A stretch of DNA of 64,000 bases from Diadema setosum (taxonomy: Eukaryota > Echinodermata > Echinoidea > Diadematoida > Diadematidae), in assembly GCA_033980235.1 (NCBI GenBank), contig CM067059.1:13833600-13897599 (forward strand). Direction: 5' to 3'. A model generated the notes under the pieces. The model was not told the origin of the DNA and searched no databases. It saw only the letters and a list, made by a program, of their open reading frames with translations. Positions 13,901 to 23,819 of the stretch are shown here, piece after piece. How positions within the stretch are numbered: position 1 is the stretch's first letter; each line of letters begins with the position of its first letter. The position numbers were made by a program, and so were the translations under genes.

Positions 13901-15420
13901 CTTTTCTGAGGACATTCTTGTGTCCAATTTGGGCAAGTGAGATTGATCCAGTCCATGTTTACCATTTGAATCCACACATTCTCCCTTGCTGTGAGGAGGT
14001 GTGCCGTGCATACGACATAGGTAGTTGTGAAGCAGATAAAACGTGAAAGAATTATTGCAAATATCAGTACATTGTACATGATGTTAGTTATAGTAGAAAT
14101 TTTCTGCTTATTTTCAAAATTATCATGTTTTGTATATGCTGTCCTTTTAGATTGCTTTGTGTAATTCTCATTTAATTTATTGATGCAAGTGATAGAGTCC
14201 CCTCCTGATTGAAATTGCAGGGATTTTTAAAGAGATATAAAGTGTTGAGATGGTGTTGTATCAATATTTCTTTGCACAAAATGTTATGAATAAAATTACA
14301 ACTTCAGCAGTGAATACATTGCATTAGCTATAAAGAATGAGAACCTGTGAATGTGGGGGGGGGGGGGGATTTTTCTTTTGTGTGTGAGGATCGAGCTTGC
14401 TGAAGTTAAATAAATGTTCAGGATATCAGGTGTCTCGACAAGTTTCCTGACTGATGCAGTATAACTCAGCTCGTAATGAGTTTTCACAAATACACCAAGT
14501 TTCTGTACTGGAATGGGGTTCACTGATGGAGAGTTCTACCGAGCAAGTGATAGTAGAGTTTCTGATGTCTTTTATAGACTTTTTTTGTCTCCACCTCTGC
14601 AATTTGATCAATGAGTACAGCAGGATGAGGCCAAAGATGTTGAAAAGATGTTGAAATGACATTCTCTCTATTTCTTATTTCCCCTCTGTGTTTCTACTGC
14701 TCACGTTTAGCCCTTGCCTTACACAGGCCCCATCCCGAATGGCATGTCTCCTGGACGTATGATCTTTGTCAGCGGAAAGGTCAACCCCAACCCAGACAGG
14801 TTAGTAATGCAAGCACAGTATGAGGGAGAGATATTTTCTCTCCTGGTTTGTTGTTTTTATTTTTATATTTATTTGCTGTTTTTTATTTTTTCTGCATTTG
14901 TTTCAGATGTTTGGAATTGTATGTTTTTGTTTTTTTTTTCTTGGGGGGGGGGGGAGGGGATGGTAGGGTAAGACTTGGGGGGAAAAGCTGGATTTTTTGG
15001 ATGGGTAAGTTTAGATCATGTGATTTGAGTTACATGGATGGCTTTCAACTGCTCTGTGGAAGTGATTGAAATCTGCCTTCATTGTGCTCAAGATCTGATG
15101 CCTCTCGTGTCGAGTTCTCTTCTACTAATAAACCTGTAAGTGATGTGGATTCTGATGAAATAAGCAGCAGCTTTCAAGATGATATGCTTTATTCTCAAAC
15201 ACTGACCAAGATTTTCTATGTTTTGAAATTTAATCTTTACACTAAAAATCACTTCTCTGCCTTCAAGATGATGTGGGGAATGAAATATATGGCAGCTCTT
15301 CAAAGAATCTTGTAATGGCTAATTTCATCTAGACATGCTAGTGCCAAGTATAATTTTCCATAGAATGGACAATTACATGACTTGCCAGAGGAACAGAAAA
15401 ATAATCAGTAAGCTCTGGTG

Positions 15421-15452
<32 letters not shown>

Positions 15453-17510
15453 TCTTTTTTTTTTTTTTTTTTTTTTTTACTCCCATACCTTTAAAATAAG
15501 TAGATACATAGATTGAAAGGTAGATAGAATACTAGACAAAACAACAGATTAATATATGGATAGACATTAGCTGCATTTACCAACTTTCCCATGTGTGAAA
15601 CAATACCCACTTTCAAAACATGCTTGCAAACGCCTTTCAGGTCGCATTTCTCGAGTTGTTGCATTTATCAACTCTGCCGTGAGTCGATTGGGAGACCTTG
15701 TTACTGTGCAGTACCATTGCGCAGTTTGACCTGAGGAGGAGAGATGTGTAGTTGGCAGTGGTTGACATGGGCAGGTCTGAGCTATAAACATGTTTCAAAA
15801 GGACTTTGTGTTCATCAACTCTACAGAAATGCATTTGCGATTTCACTTTTTTAGACGTTTCAGAACCGCATTTTTAATCCCATAATCAAAACAGCTTTGC
15901 ATTTATTAATTGTCCGAAACTCATTTAAAGTCGTTTTTTGAAATAATCATGCACCAGAGTTGAGTTGATAAAAACGTTTATACATTTCAAGATGGATAGA
16001 TGGAGAGATTGATGAAAGGAATGATACTTACTTCTAGAGAAAAGCTAATGGAAAAAACATGTTTCCAATTTTTTTGTTTTCTACACAAGTAGATGCATAT
16101 TTTCTTCAGAAATAGCTGTATAGCACTGCATGTCATCATCGGCTTGGGTTCCTGAAAATTGGGCTCTGTTATCTGCTTTTCTTAGGATAGAATAACTGAA
16201 AATTGAGAGAAACCGACTCTTGTCATCCCCGTCCCCTCTTCTTTGGACAGGTTCCACATCAATCTGCAGTGTGGCGTCGGGACCAATCCCCGCCCCAACA
16301 TCGCCCTCCACTTCAATCCCCGCTTCCAGGCCCAGGCGGTGGTGCGCAACACCCTGCAGAACCAGAAGTGGGGTAGTGAGGAGAAGACCGCCCCCTACTT
16401 CCCCTTTGCTCCTAACGGATTCTTTGAGGTGAGTCGATCTGCTCTTGAACCCTCGTTGATTTGTTCACCATTTAACGTATCTGTTCCAGTCTTTAGCATT
16501 TTTGTGATCAGTACAAATGCCCTGAAATTAACTGTCAGTCAATAAGGTTCAAACTACTCCGTATGCCATATATTTTGCTGCAGTTTTATTGTTGTGATAC
16601 ATGTAACTGCCTCCCATAACATAAAAGTAGTGCACAATCATCCCAATGGTAGGAGATTGCAAACTTTTCTCTTAAAAAGGGATAGACTCTCATTCTGTAA
16701 CTTTGGTCCTCAATTGCAATTTCAACCTCTTGCAAAATCTCAATTTGTGAAATACAATTTGTACTGTGTTTGTGAAGTATACGGCACACACAGTATTTTC
16801 CCATTCTTATGGTTTTATGAAGGCCTTAGTTGCCACCTTGGTAAGTTTTTAAATGAAAACTTTATTCTATGGTCAAGTTTTTTTCCCCTCGTTTGCTTGG
16901 TTTTTTTGTTTCTTTGTTCTTGTTAGGAAATTACCTGAATGCCAATAAAATGTGATAGTGTAAGGGCATCTAAAAGCCCATTACTGCCACTCACGTCTTC
17001 CCTGACTTTGATGCAGAGAAGTGTAGAAACCAGAGATATGAAAATTTTTGATTTAACTGGACATAGATTGAAATTGTGAAGTTCTTTGGTGTCCCATTGA
17101 ATAGCATTAAAATCTTTTCTGCAATTCCGTTCCTAAGATGTAGTGAAGAAGAATTATTGTATCCAGTGCATCAAATGATTGTAAGTGCATGTAAAATATC
17201 CACAAAAATAAACCGTTAGCAGGGGGGGGGGGGGGGGGGGTTACAGTTGGTGACCTAAAGCTTGATGTTTATGAAAAGAAATGGTCACACCATTTGTATG
17301 TACATTGTGAATGTGTGAAAATATGAAAGAAAATTTTTTGTTTTCACTTCAATGCAATGGTAGATCATCATCCTCTGTGAGCCCCAGGGTTACAAGGTGG
17401 CCGTCAATGGACAGCACTTTATCGAATACAACCACCGCATCCCGTTCGCCCATGTCAACACCTTGCTCATAGAGGGCGCCGTCACCGTCCACCAGATCCG
17501 CTTCCAGTAG
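176..17510 (+). CDS. Tandem-repeat galectin gene, 5' partial (7 exons in window)
   Basis: Join of 176-267, 9931-10141, 11162-11302, 13681-13713, 14711-14799, 16251-16428 and 17364-17510 gives 296 residues ending at TAG 17508-17510. Galectins are cytosolic or non-classically secreted beta-galactoside-binding lectins that cross-link glycans. CRD1 (about residues 1-140) shows HFNPRF, VVRN and WGAEER, so the canonical H, N, R, N, W, E and R ligands are all present. CRD2 (about 160-296) shows HFNPRF, VVRN and WGSEEK, with the last basic position Lys instead of Arg. A short linker of about 20 residues, including an 11-codon exon, separates them. All splice sites are GT/AG and all phases match. The first visible exon begins at a splice acceptor, so the initiator exon is presumably upstream, outside the window. 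Orthology to a particular vertebrate galectin (4, 8 or 9) cannot be decided here. Confidence 0.93.
1080..1500. repeat. Degenerate short-period repeat (GTTTGTTATTCCAAA-like)
   Basis: Variants of GTTTGTTATTCCAAA, GGTTCGTAGTTCCAAA and GTTTGTTACTCCGAAA recur about every 30-60 bases. The same motif appears on the opposite strand towards 1450-1530, for example AACAAACTTTTTGAATAACA. Looks like an old low-complexity tandem field or a foldback remnant. Confidence 0.5.
2298..2689. mobile_element. TTAA foldback MITE, family A copy 1
   Basis: Bounded by TTAA at 2298-2301 and 2686-2689. The outer ends read TTAAAGGGTGTATACAGT and ACTGTACAGTCCCTTTAA. The two halves are diverged inverted repeats of about 190 bp that share GGCTGAGATATCC and AGAGCATG blocks and meet at a GGCG/CGCC centre near 2500. 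No coding capacity, so probably mobilised in trans by a TTAA-specific (piggyBac-type) transposase. Confidence 0.8.
3750..4232. mobile_element. TIR element with TTACTGTATACGCTATA ends
   Basis: The left end TTACTGTATACGCTATA (3750-3766) is mirrored by TATAGCGTATACAGTAA at the right end. Just inside, TTCGCGTG and CACGCGAAAA continue the inverted repeat. The interior has many CGCGAA motifs. 483 bp, no ORF of note; looks like a non-autonomous DNA transposon. Confidence 0.7.
4877..4924. repeat. (TG)n microsatellite
   Basis: About 24 uninterrupted TG dinucleotides. Confidence 0.95.
5184..5579. mobile_element. TTAA foldback MITE, family A copy 2 (diverged)
   Basis: Same layout as the element at 2298: an inverted-repeat body around a TAAAAGGTGGGACCCACCTTTTA centre split near 5388, right end ACTGTCCCTTTAA. 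The left TTAA has decayed to TTGA. Confidence 0.75.
5960..7786 (+). pseudogene. Non-LTR (CR1/L2-like) retroelement fragment with dead reverse transcriptase
   Basis: Translation shows ordered reverse-transcriptase motifs: KAHGFDNIPICLLK, GNYRPISVLPIIAKIFEK, FIDF-stop-KAFDTINHK (motif A), QCGVPQGSVLGPTLFLIYIN (motif B) and FADDSNMF (catalytic FADD box). One frame carries it from 6075, but TAA at 6750, TGA at 7170 and TAA at 7404 interrupt it, and upstream homology (YYSNLFHEHKNDTNKTWKTV near 6000) is in another frame. Homology fades near 7585. After a T run the element ends in TAAACTCAAACTCAAACTCA, a tandem tail typical of CR1-like elements. 5' truncated, internally deleted and inactive. Confidence 0.88.
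8104..8480. mobile_element. Decayed foldback MITE, family B copy 1
   Basis: Shares CATCAGTGAAAGTTTGAGGA, CAAAAGTTATGAATTTTTAA and the inverted counterpart AATTCATAAGTTTTGAGCGG with the better-preserved copy at 19471. Ends are eroded; the left end is TTGAAGGATAGGTTTACC. Confidence 0.6.
9364..9633. mobile_element. TIR element CAGAGACTCCAAC, copy 1
   Basis: Ends CAGAGACTCCAAC and GTTGGAGTCTCTG are exact inverted repeats, and GTAACT flanks both sides as an apparent 6-bp target duplication. Internal GGGAGA/TCTCCC motifs recur. Non-autonomous. Confidence 0.75.
9931..10141 (+). CDS. Galectin exon: sugar-binding core of CRD1
   Basis: Begins FHVNLQCG and carries HFNPRF, VVRN and WGAEER, which hold the carbohydrate-contacting residues, then FEIIILCEAKQFK. 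The donor GTAGGC is at 10142. The exon runs past the F3 strand and ends in the F4 strand, unlike the equivalent exon of CRD2. Confidence 0.96.
10218..10726. mobile_element. Dispersed element with ACCTCCACCAAG / CTTGGCGGAGGT ends, copy 1
   Basis: About 509 bp. It begins ACCTCCACCAAGGGAGGAGG followed by TTATGTTTTCG and a TTTG repeat, contains CACTAAAGTGCGTGCTCTAG, and ends CTTGGCGGAGGT, a near-inverted copy of the start. Similarity to the second copy extends some bases beyond (CTGCGCTCTC), so the true right edge may be near 10745. Confidence 0.75.
10761..10894. repeat. Perfect 40-bp inverted repeat (hairpin)
   Basis: 10761-10800 and 10855-10894 are exact reverse complements with a 54-bp loop. 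The loop holds a further TCCGGAAT/ATTCCGGA pair. Begins 34 bp after the end of the 10218-10726 element. Confidence 0.9.
11162..11302 (+). CDS. Galectin exon: end of CRD1
   Basis: Encodes VAVNGQHFTEFNHR through YSIRFQGGNESAPAA. VAVNGQHF and the closing IRF strand are typical of the last third of a galectin CRD. Phase 0 on both sides, donor GTGAGG at 11303. Confidence 0.95.
11303..13680 (+). other. Galectin intron, nothing recognised
   Basis: AT-rich, no repeat family shared with the rest of the window and no convincing exon. Confidence 0.6.
13681..13713 (+). CDS. Galectin linker mini-exon (11 codons)
   Basis: Encodes YVAPGGSIVNP between a strong acceptor (TTCTCCTGACAG) and the donor GTAAGT. 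It is 33 bp with phase 0 on both sides, so skipping it would shorten the hinge between the two CRDs without changing frame. Confidence 0.85.
13714..14710 (+). other. Galectin intron, nothing recognised
   Basis: A poly-G run near 14355 is the only notable feature. Confidence 0.6.
14711..14799 (+). CDS. Galectin exon: start of CRD2
   Basis: Encodes PLPYTGPIPNGMSPGRMIFV and on to NPDR, matching the usual CRD opening of P-x-P-(Y/F)-T-G-x-I-P-x-G. The acceptor is GTTTAG at 14705-14710 and the donor is GTTAGT at 14800. It ends two bases into the Arg codon. Confidence 0.95.
14800..16250 (+). other. Galectin intron with long poly-T tracts
   Basis: Two long T runs separated by ACACTC lie at 15421-15478, and a G run sits near 14943. 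No gene seen. Confidence 0.6.
16251..16428 (+). CDS. Galectin exon: sugar-binding core of CRD2
   Basis: Begins FHINLQCG, contains HFNPRFQAQAVVRN and WGSEEK, and stops at FAPNGFFE before the F3 strand finishes; donor GTGAGT at 16429. The Arg-to-Lys change in WGSEEK is conservative but may alter sugar preference. Confidence 0.96.
16429..17363 (+). other. Galectin intron, nothing recognised
   Basis: A G homopolymer at 17222-17240; otherwise unremarkable. Confidence 0.6.
17364..17510 (+). CDS. Galectin terminal coding exon
   Basis: Encodes IIILCEPQGYKVAVNGQHF through VHQIRFQ and then TAG. It contains both the F3/F4 strands and the closing strand that are split over two exons in CRD1. A GCG-rich run follows the stop codon immediately. 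Confidence 0.95.
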   Translation: MIILCEPQGYKVAVNGQHFIEYNHRIPFAHVNTLLIEGAVTVHQIRFQ

Positions 17511-18775
17511 ACTGCCGCAGCGGCGGCGGCAGCGGAAGAAGCTGCTGGGGCGTCACGACGAGGCTCTGACATCTACACAGAAACCGATTCTTGTTGCTGC
17601 GTTGTGGCTTACAATCACTGACCGTAAAAACGATATACATCAAATGAGTTTTGCAAGAATTATTGTGATCACACACTTGTTTACATTACCTTCCCAAAAT
17701 GCATAATCATTTTTAATAGTCCTTTAGAGCTTCATCGTAGCTTCACTGTCAATACTGAGGAGAAGCTTTGTGTTGCATTTACTCTATCTACTTAAACGTT
17801 TTGATCCTGTAGTTTTCATACATAGTGAAATAGAAGTTGTGTATGCAGGCATTTTGTTCTTTTGTTTGTTTGTTTTTTTATAGGTGTACAATATATAAAT
17901 GAACAGAAGGATTAGTCAAAATCCCAAACAGGCTGGTAATGCCAGAGGAATGGAAGACATGAATCAAATCATAGTCACTGAGGCATTTAAAGTCTTGTCC
18001 CTTTGTATGTGGCAGTGGAAGGATGTGGAGGACAAAGTGCCACCAAATTTTTAAAAGTAATTAACAATTTTGCAGCTGCTTGGTACGAATAGAGCTATGA
18101 TTGAAGATACGAGTCAGAAAACCTGCCACAAATCAGGTGATTTAGATACTGTTTGGAAAAGTACTTTCATTTGTATGGCAGTAGATGCAGAAATTGCTGG
18201 GAGGAACTGATTTTCTGAGATTTGTTGATGTTTTCGCAGACAACTACTGTCTTGCAGAGGATGTGATATGCTGGGAGTCTTTGTCATAGCTGAAACTAGT
18301 CTTTAACATTCTGCTTTCTTGGTAGTATAGGAGGAGCGACATTATGTCCTTACAATGAGTATGTTTTCTTTCGGAGATTGTACTATGAAATGAATATATT
18401 TCATTCCCAATGTGATATTATCCCTCTTTCTCTGCCTTTTTCTACATCATTCTCTTTCCCTCTCTCGTACTTACTCTCAGAAGTATTGGGATTCATGGTT
18501 AATAGACGGTTGAATCCAAACCTACCAGTTTTTTGCATTTTTTGATAGTAACAAGTATATGAGAAGGAGGCTATTTGTTGGACATTATCAGTTGGTTTAG
18601 GAGCCATTTTGGAGTGTGATCATCTTGAATTCACTAAACCAGTGACAAGCGGACACACGACAGAGCAAGCAGATCAAACTCTTTGATACTATCGTCTTTC
18701 TACCATCCAAACCTGTGCCAACTCGTGCTTTGAAAAAAGAAAAGAATAAAGTCTAATTTTGTTTAATCATGGAAG
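17511..18775 (+). other. Galectin 3' untranslated region (inferred)
   Basis: No open frame resembling a known protein follows the stop. The region is AT-rich and runs to the first good AATAAA at 18745-18750. The real end could be further on, at the second signal at 19080. Confidence 0.55.
18745..18750 (+). terminator. Candidate galectin poly(A) signal
   Basis: AATAAA, about 1.23 kb after the galectin stop codon and followed by a T-rich stretch. Confidence 0.5.
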
Positions 18776-19079
18776 CTTCTTAGTGGAGCAGATCGTATTT
18801 AGAGCTCACCATATTTTATCTATGTATAGTGTCAGATGGTAAATTCAAGCCTCATTCATTCACATTCTTAAATGTGACACCCAAATTTGTACTCTTCAGT
18901 TGTGACTAGCTAAGGCTTACTACAATCATGTCAACAAGAATTTGAATATGATTTTACAGATCCACACCGAAATGCTAGTTCTGTTAATCTGTACTTCATT
19001 TTTTGTGGAGTTGATGTGCAACTCATCTAGAAAAGTACTAGGGAAATTTATATCTGTGGAAGTAGCATATATATCTTAG

Positions 19080-19085
19080 AATAAA
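19080..19085 (+). terminator. Alternative galectin poly(A) signal
   Basis: A second AATAAA, 330 bp further on. Only transcript data can say which is used. Confidence 0.3.
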
Positions 19086-19405
19086 CAATTACTTTTGTAA
19101 CCTAAATTCTCATGTGCTTGGTTGGCGTCTTCAATTGGTGTTATAATAGTACACAGAGAACATGTGCAGTGAGACAGGTTGACAGAATACTTGGTTTGTA
19201 GATTTGTTGCGTGATACACAGTGCACTCTTGTTTCATCAAGGTTCTTCAGACGGGTGGTTTTCTTTTGTTATATCATAATTTCAATATGGCCAAACAGAA
19301 TTTGAAGATGTATAGATGATAATTTTGGGACCTGATTTTCACTTTGTTGTAACAAGAATTTCATTATATCCATGTTCGTAACAACTGGAGTGCACAGTAG
19401 TATAA

Positions 19406-19406
<1 letters not shown>

Positions 19407-19458
<52 letters not shown>
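19407..19458. repeat. (TG)n microsatellite
   Basis: About 26 TG units directly left of the foldback element at 19471. Confidence 0.95.
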
Positions 19459-19460
<2 letters not shown>

Positions 19461-19470
19461 CTGTAAATGC

Positions 19471-20033
19471 TTAAAAGACAAGTTCACATTAATATGCACG
19501 TGGATTGAGAAAATGCAGCAATATTAGTCAAGTACATCAGTGAAAGTTTGAGGAAAATCAGACAATCTGTTCAAAAGTTATGACTTTTGAAAATTCAGCG
19601 CCGCCACCTCTGGATGAGAAGACTACTACAGCTTGTGATGTCAAATGCGTAGAATGATAAATTTAAAGAAAGTTCAATATATTTTCACTTTTCTGACATA
19701 ATAAAAGAGCACATGACTTGCCTCTTTCAGAAGGCAGAAGGAATAATATCATCCTTAACATAAGTCAGTAACAAGTTGAGGGAATATGTACTTTTTCATA
19801 AAATGAAATTTTGTGGAATTCTCTTCATGTTTTCCTTATGTTGCTGTAAACATGTGACATCACAAGCTGTAGTAGTCTTCTTATCCACCAGTGACTGTGC
19901 GGGAACTTCAAAAATTCATAACTTTTGAACGGATTGTGTGATTTTTCTCAAACTTTCACTGACATGTTCTACTGATGTTGCTGCATTCACGCAATCCACA
20001 TTTATACAGTATTCAGGTGAACTTGTCCTTTAA
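19471..20033. mobile_element. TTAA foldback MITE, family B copy 2
   Basis: Left end TTAAAAGACAAGTTCAC, right end GTGAACTTGTCCTTTAA. Arms of about 170 bp are inverted repeats (AGTGAAAGTTTGAG, CAAAAGTTATGA, GACTACTACAGCTTGTGATG), separated by about 200 bp of unique sequence. Non-coding. Confidence 0.8.
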
Positions 20034-20226
20034 GTCTGACATTATGTTGTCAGAAAAAAAAAAATCAGCATAGGATCCCAAGTCATTCTGTAGTGTACGT
20101 TCTTTACTTTTTATGTCTCAGTGTTGCTGCTAGTTTCACAAGTGCCACAGAAAATATACATTGGCCGTGGACTCATACAATCTTCCCTCTTAACTCCATG
20201 ATGACTGACTTTGCTATAGGACAATG

Positions 20227-20500
20227 ATTTGGCTCAGTCTATAGTGCATCTGCCCCCAATCTACTCAACCTAGGTTCAATTCCTAGTATTAAAGTCTAGC
20301 TGAGGAATATTGTGTGTAATCATACCATCCCCTCCAGTGAGAGGCATAACACCCTGTCCCTTCGATAAGGACATTGAAAATAGAGGTCCTATGTGTTTGG
20401 GAATTATGACTCATGCATGTAAAAGATCCCACTTCATTCATTCATTACAAAGGGGAAGGTGCTAGCCCAGTGAAATGGTCCACTTACCTACCTACACAAG
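20227..20500 (+). mobile_element. tRNA-derived SINE
   Basis: TTGGCTCAGTCTATAGTG resembles a pol III A box and GGTTCAATTCC, about 35 bases on, a B box. The body then carries a CCCTTCGATAAGGACATTGA segment, a GTAAAAGATCCCACTTCATT segment and an ATTCATTCATTACAAAG tail. This is the layout of a tRNA-headed SINE. Exact ends uncertain. Confidence 0.65.
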
Positions 20501-20562
20501 AAAAAGAAAAAGCAAAAGCCAACCCCTCGTGTGTTGCCCAAGGTGACTGCCAATAGTCAGTA

Positions 20563-20756
20563 TTATAAAATGGGCTTTAGAATCTCTGCAACCTGATTGG
20601 TCAATTGTCATGCATTGATTTTTACTGATCCACACTGAGCCATGCGTCCGGTAAAATCCGAACGCATGGCTCAATTTTTGTACAGTGTTGTAGGTGTACC
20701 GGACGCATGATGGGGAGAAAGGTTGTACTTCATGAATGTACGAGCCCATTTTATAA
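20563..20756. mobile_element. Short TIR element TTATAAAATGGGCT
   Basis: TTATAAAATGGGCT at 20563-20576 is exactly inverted at 20743-20756. Inside, GAGCCATGCGTCCGG and CGCATGGCTC form a nested hairpin, and CCGGACGCATGA repeats near the right end. 194 bp; abuts the SINE. Confidence 0.75.
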
Positions 20757-22988
20757 CAAGAATGATGCACACGTCTATTTCATGGATCAGTGAGAATTGG
20801 ATGCTGTTGTTTGACTTTGGAACAGTCCAAAACCCATTCGCTGTGCCCGTGGGTTTAAACTCGAGTTCCAAAGTTAAACTTGCACATCTAATTTTCATCA
20901 ATCCACTCTATCCTGTGCATCATTTGTATTATTACAACGGTGTCAACCAGGCACATTGTTCCATGAGAAAAGATGACTGAAATTTGGATAAGTCAGCAAA
21001 CTAATCTTGGCCACTTGCTCACACCTCTTCCCCCCCCCCCCAAAAAAAAAAAAGAAGAACAATACAAAACAAACAAAACAAAAAAGTGACATGTTAATGT
21101 ATGAAGTATTTAAAGCATATCTATGTATTCATTTATTGTATGCTTTGAATTTAAAAAAAAAAGAGAGAGTATAAAATGCAAAGTTTGTGATACCTATACA
21201 AACCCGACATATGAAATTCAGTGGAAGAGTAGCTGTGGCTAACTCTGTCAGTAAATATAACATCATTTAAACATCTGAACAATAATTCCATTACTCTGAG
21301 ATCGATATACTTATGCACAGGGAATAACAACACTGAATTCTATACAAACAAAACTGATATTTGTCAGTTATATGAAACTTCGTAACATTAAGCTAAGTAC
21401 TGTAATTATACAAAGGAAAAAAAATGGCTATAGGCAATACTCCTTTTGACTAAAATTTCAGGACACTGATATTTTGGGTGTGTCCCAATGTCATTATTGA
21501 CACTTTATATTGTCAAACTTGATTGTACATGAATTTGGACTACGCAGTACATGTAGCACAGTTTAAAGTAGAAAGAATGCGTAACATGCTACCCTACTAG
21601 TTTATACATTTCTTCTGGTAAACATCACTTGTGCAGATACTGAGTTTACATAAACAAGGCAAGCATTTTCATAGAGTAGACTCCTTTTGCATACATACTC
21701 ATATATTTTCATATACCTTTTCACCAGATGTGGAAATGATCAAACAATTTGGATTTACGTAGTTTAACAGATACAGTTGGACTGGGGTATTTTTTTTTTA
21801 AAGCAACAGCAATTAGTTGGATATTGACATGTAGATACAGAAAGCAAGTCGGTTCATAACTGCTGCATGAAACTATGTATGGTTTGTCCATCTTTTTCTT
21901 TTTCTTTTTTGTATTATCGTCATCTTTTCCCCCACAATGATATAAAAGCTAATGTGATCTTTCAGACTCCAGTGGGATTGTGGGAAATGTATCTTTACTC
22001 CATTATATCAGCCCACTTAGTCGAGAGTTTCAAAGTCAGAGTAGATATAAAGTATGCAAAAAGTATGCTAGCATGTACCAGCAGGTGAGGACATAGAGCA
22101 AACATCAATATTCATGAACTTTCGGCATATAAAGTGTGAACTTGATAAAAATAAAGGTACTTTGTATGGAATATAAAAATTAAATACTAATACAGCACTT
22201 CATACCTAAAACCATACATTTTTAGGAGAGAGAGGAAAAAAAACCTTCAATTTTGCATGACTTCTGCAAAAAACATGCAACATCAATGTTGACATCACAT
22301 AATGTAGAAATATTATTATGGATGACACTAATAATTGCTCTTGATATTGAAAATTGAGCTAGGAGTTATTTTTGAAATATACTAATTGAGATATGAGGTC
22401 TTGTCACCCAAGGGACATTATATCATTTCTGAACCAGATCTCAGGGCATGGTAATAAGTGAGCAAACACCTTTGGTCTATACACATTGTCCCGATGCATA
22501 CCACTGTGAGATCTATTTTCATGTGCCTCCTGAAAAAAAAAAAAACTAAAACAAAAACAGTGCTCAAATCAATCAATTTGTTTCATAAATATGACAAGAC
22601 ACACTAGAGCCCTGCTTGAAACAGTTTTAGCCACCCCCTCATGAATCTCGTCATTTTTAAAAATATTTTTCCCCTATTTCCTGGATAAGTCTTTTGAATA
22701 TTTGGCAAACAGTGAACAAACCACTACTGGAACCTGCAGTGAGCAACACAATTCCACAAACTGAGAACCCCTATTTGGTCTGGCCTGAAATCTTGTCAAC
22801 TTGACATAATCATCTTGACTCATTTACACGATATTCCATGCTTAATATTTCTTAATATGATAAAAGTCACAATGAATATGATGGTGATGGTGGTCAGTAT
22901 TTCTACATTTTGTTGTAGATGTCATTCTGTTGTTGCCGTTAGTCTTATCACTATAATCCATATCATTACACTTTGAAACATTGACCCT

Positions 22989-23819
22989 TTAAAGTATGGT
23001 GAACGAGAAAAAAAGGGCAATAATCATAAACAAGGTGATTTATACATTTCTGGAAAGCTTACGTCTCTAGGAATATGAATAATTGACTTTCAGAAGGTAA
23101 AAACATCTCCAGAACGATGGAGAGATGGTGTTTTGAGACTCTTTTTAGACCACCGGCGAAATTTTGGTGACCAAAATTATGACGTCATGAAATATGCGCT
23201 GTGCTACCACTCCATCCACACAGTGGGCTCTGTCTATGGAGGGCCGTTGCGAACGTGGTTCGTTTGGGGCATACGTATGGAGAGGCAGTGTGCCCGTTTC
23301 CATGTACGCCCCAAACGAGTTGTGTCCGCGGCGGCCTTCCATATCCATCGCCTCTCCCTCGCTTCTTCTACCACTCCGACTTTGCCACTGTCACTATCAG
23401 TGTCATTATCACTGTCATCACTAAATTCACTCTCGATGTCAAACTCAGAGTCTTTCCGTACAATAAAAGGTAACAATTGGACGTTCTAATGTCTCAGCCG
23501 AGAAAGCAGAGGCGACTAAATACAGGTCAGATATTGCATCCACTCACCACGAAATACGTGCTTTATGAACGGCGGCCTCGATATCCCGCTGCACTCGTAA
23601 AGGGTTTTGTTCATTTCGTGACGTCATATTTTAGGGCTCGAAAAAGACGGCGAATATCGGTGAAGCAAATCAGTCAGTTTAAACTCACAATTTCTCAGTG
23701 GGGCGAATATCTTTTAATAAGTCACATTAAAAATCTTTTTTAGGAGACATTTCCCTCTGCTTTGACACCTTCTCTTATATGATTTTCTTGATTTTAATGT
23801 CTCGTTCACCATACTTTAA
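22989..23819. mobile_element. TTAA-flanked TIR element with a coding relic (family C)
   Basis: TTAA at 22989 and 23816, with inner ends AGTATGGTGAACGAGA and TCTCGTTCACCATACT exactly inverted. 831 bp. On the - strand, 23476 down to about 23234 is open and encodes an acidic stretch (SEFSDDSDNDTDSDSG) after an MLPFIVRKDS start. Homology-like sequence continues in another frame towards 23145. Could be the N-terminal end of a transposon-encoded protein kept in a deleted, TTAA-targeting (piggyBac-type) element; I do not recognise the protein. Confidence 0.7.

Noticed and set aside
23133..23489. Overlapping + strand frames of 76-118 codons
   Set aside because: They lie inside the TTAA-flanked element and are shadows of its more protein-like - strand frame.
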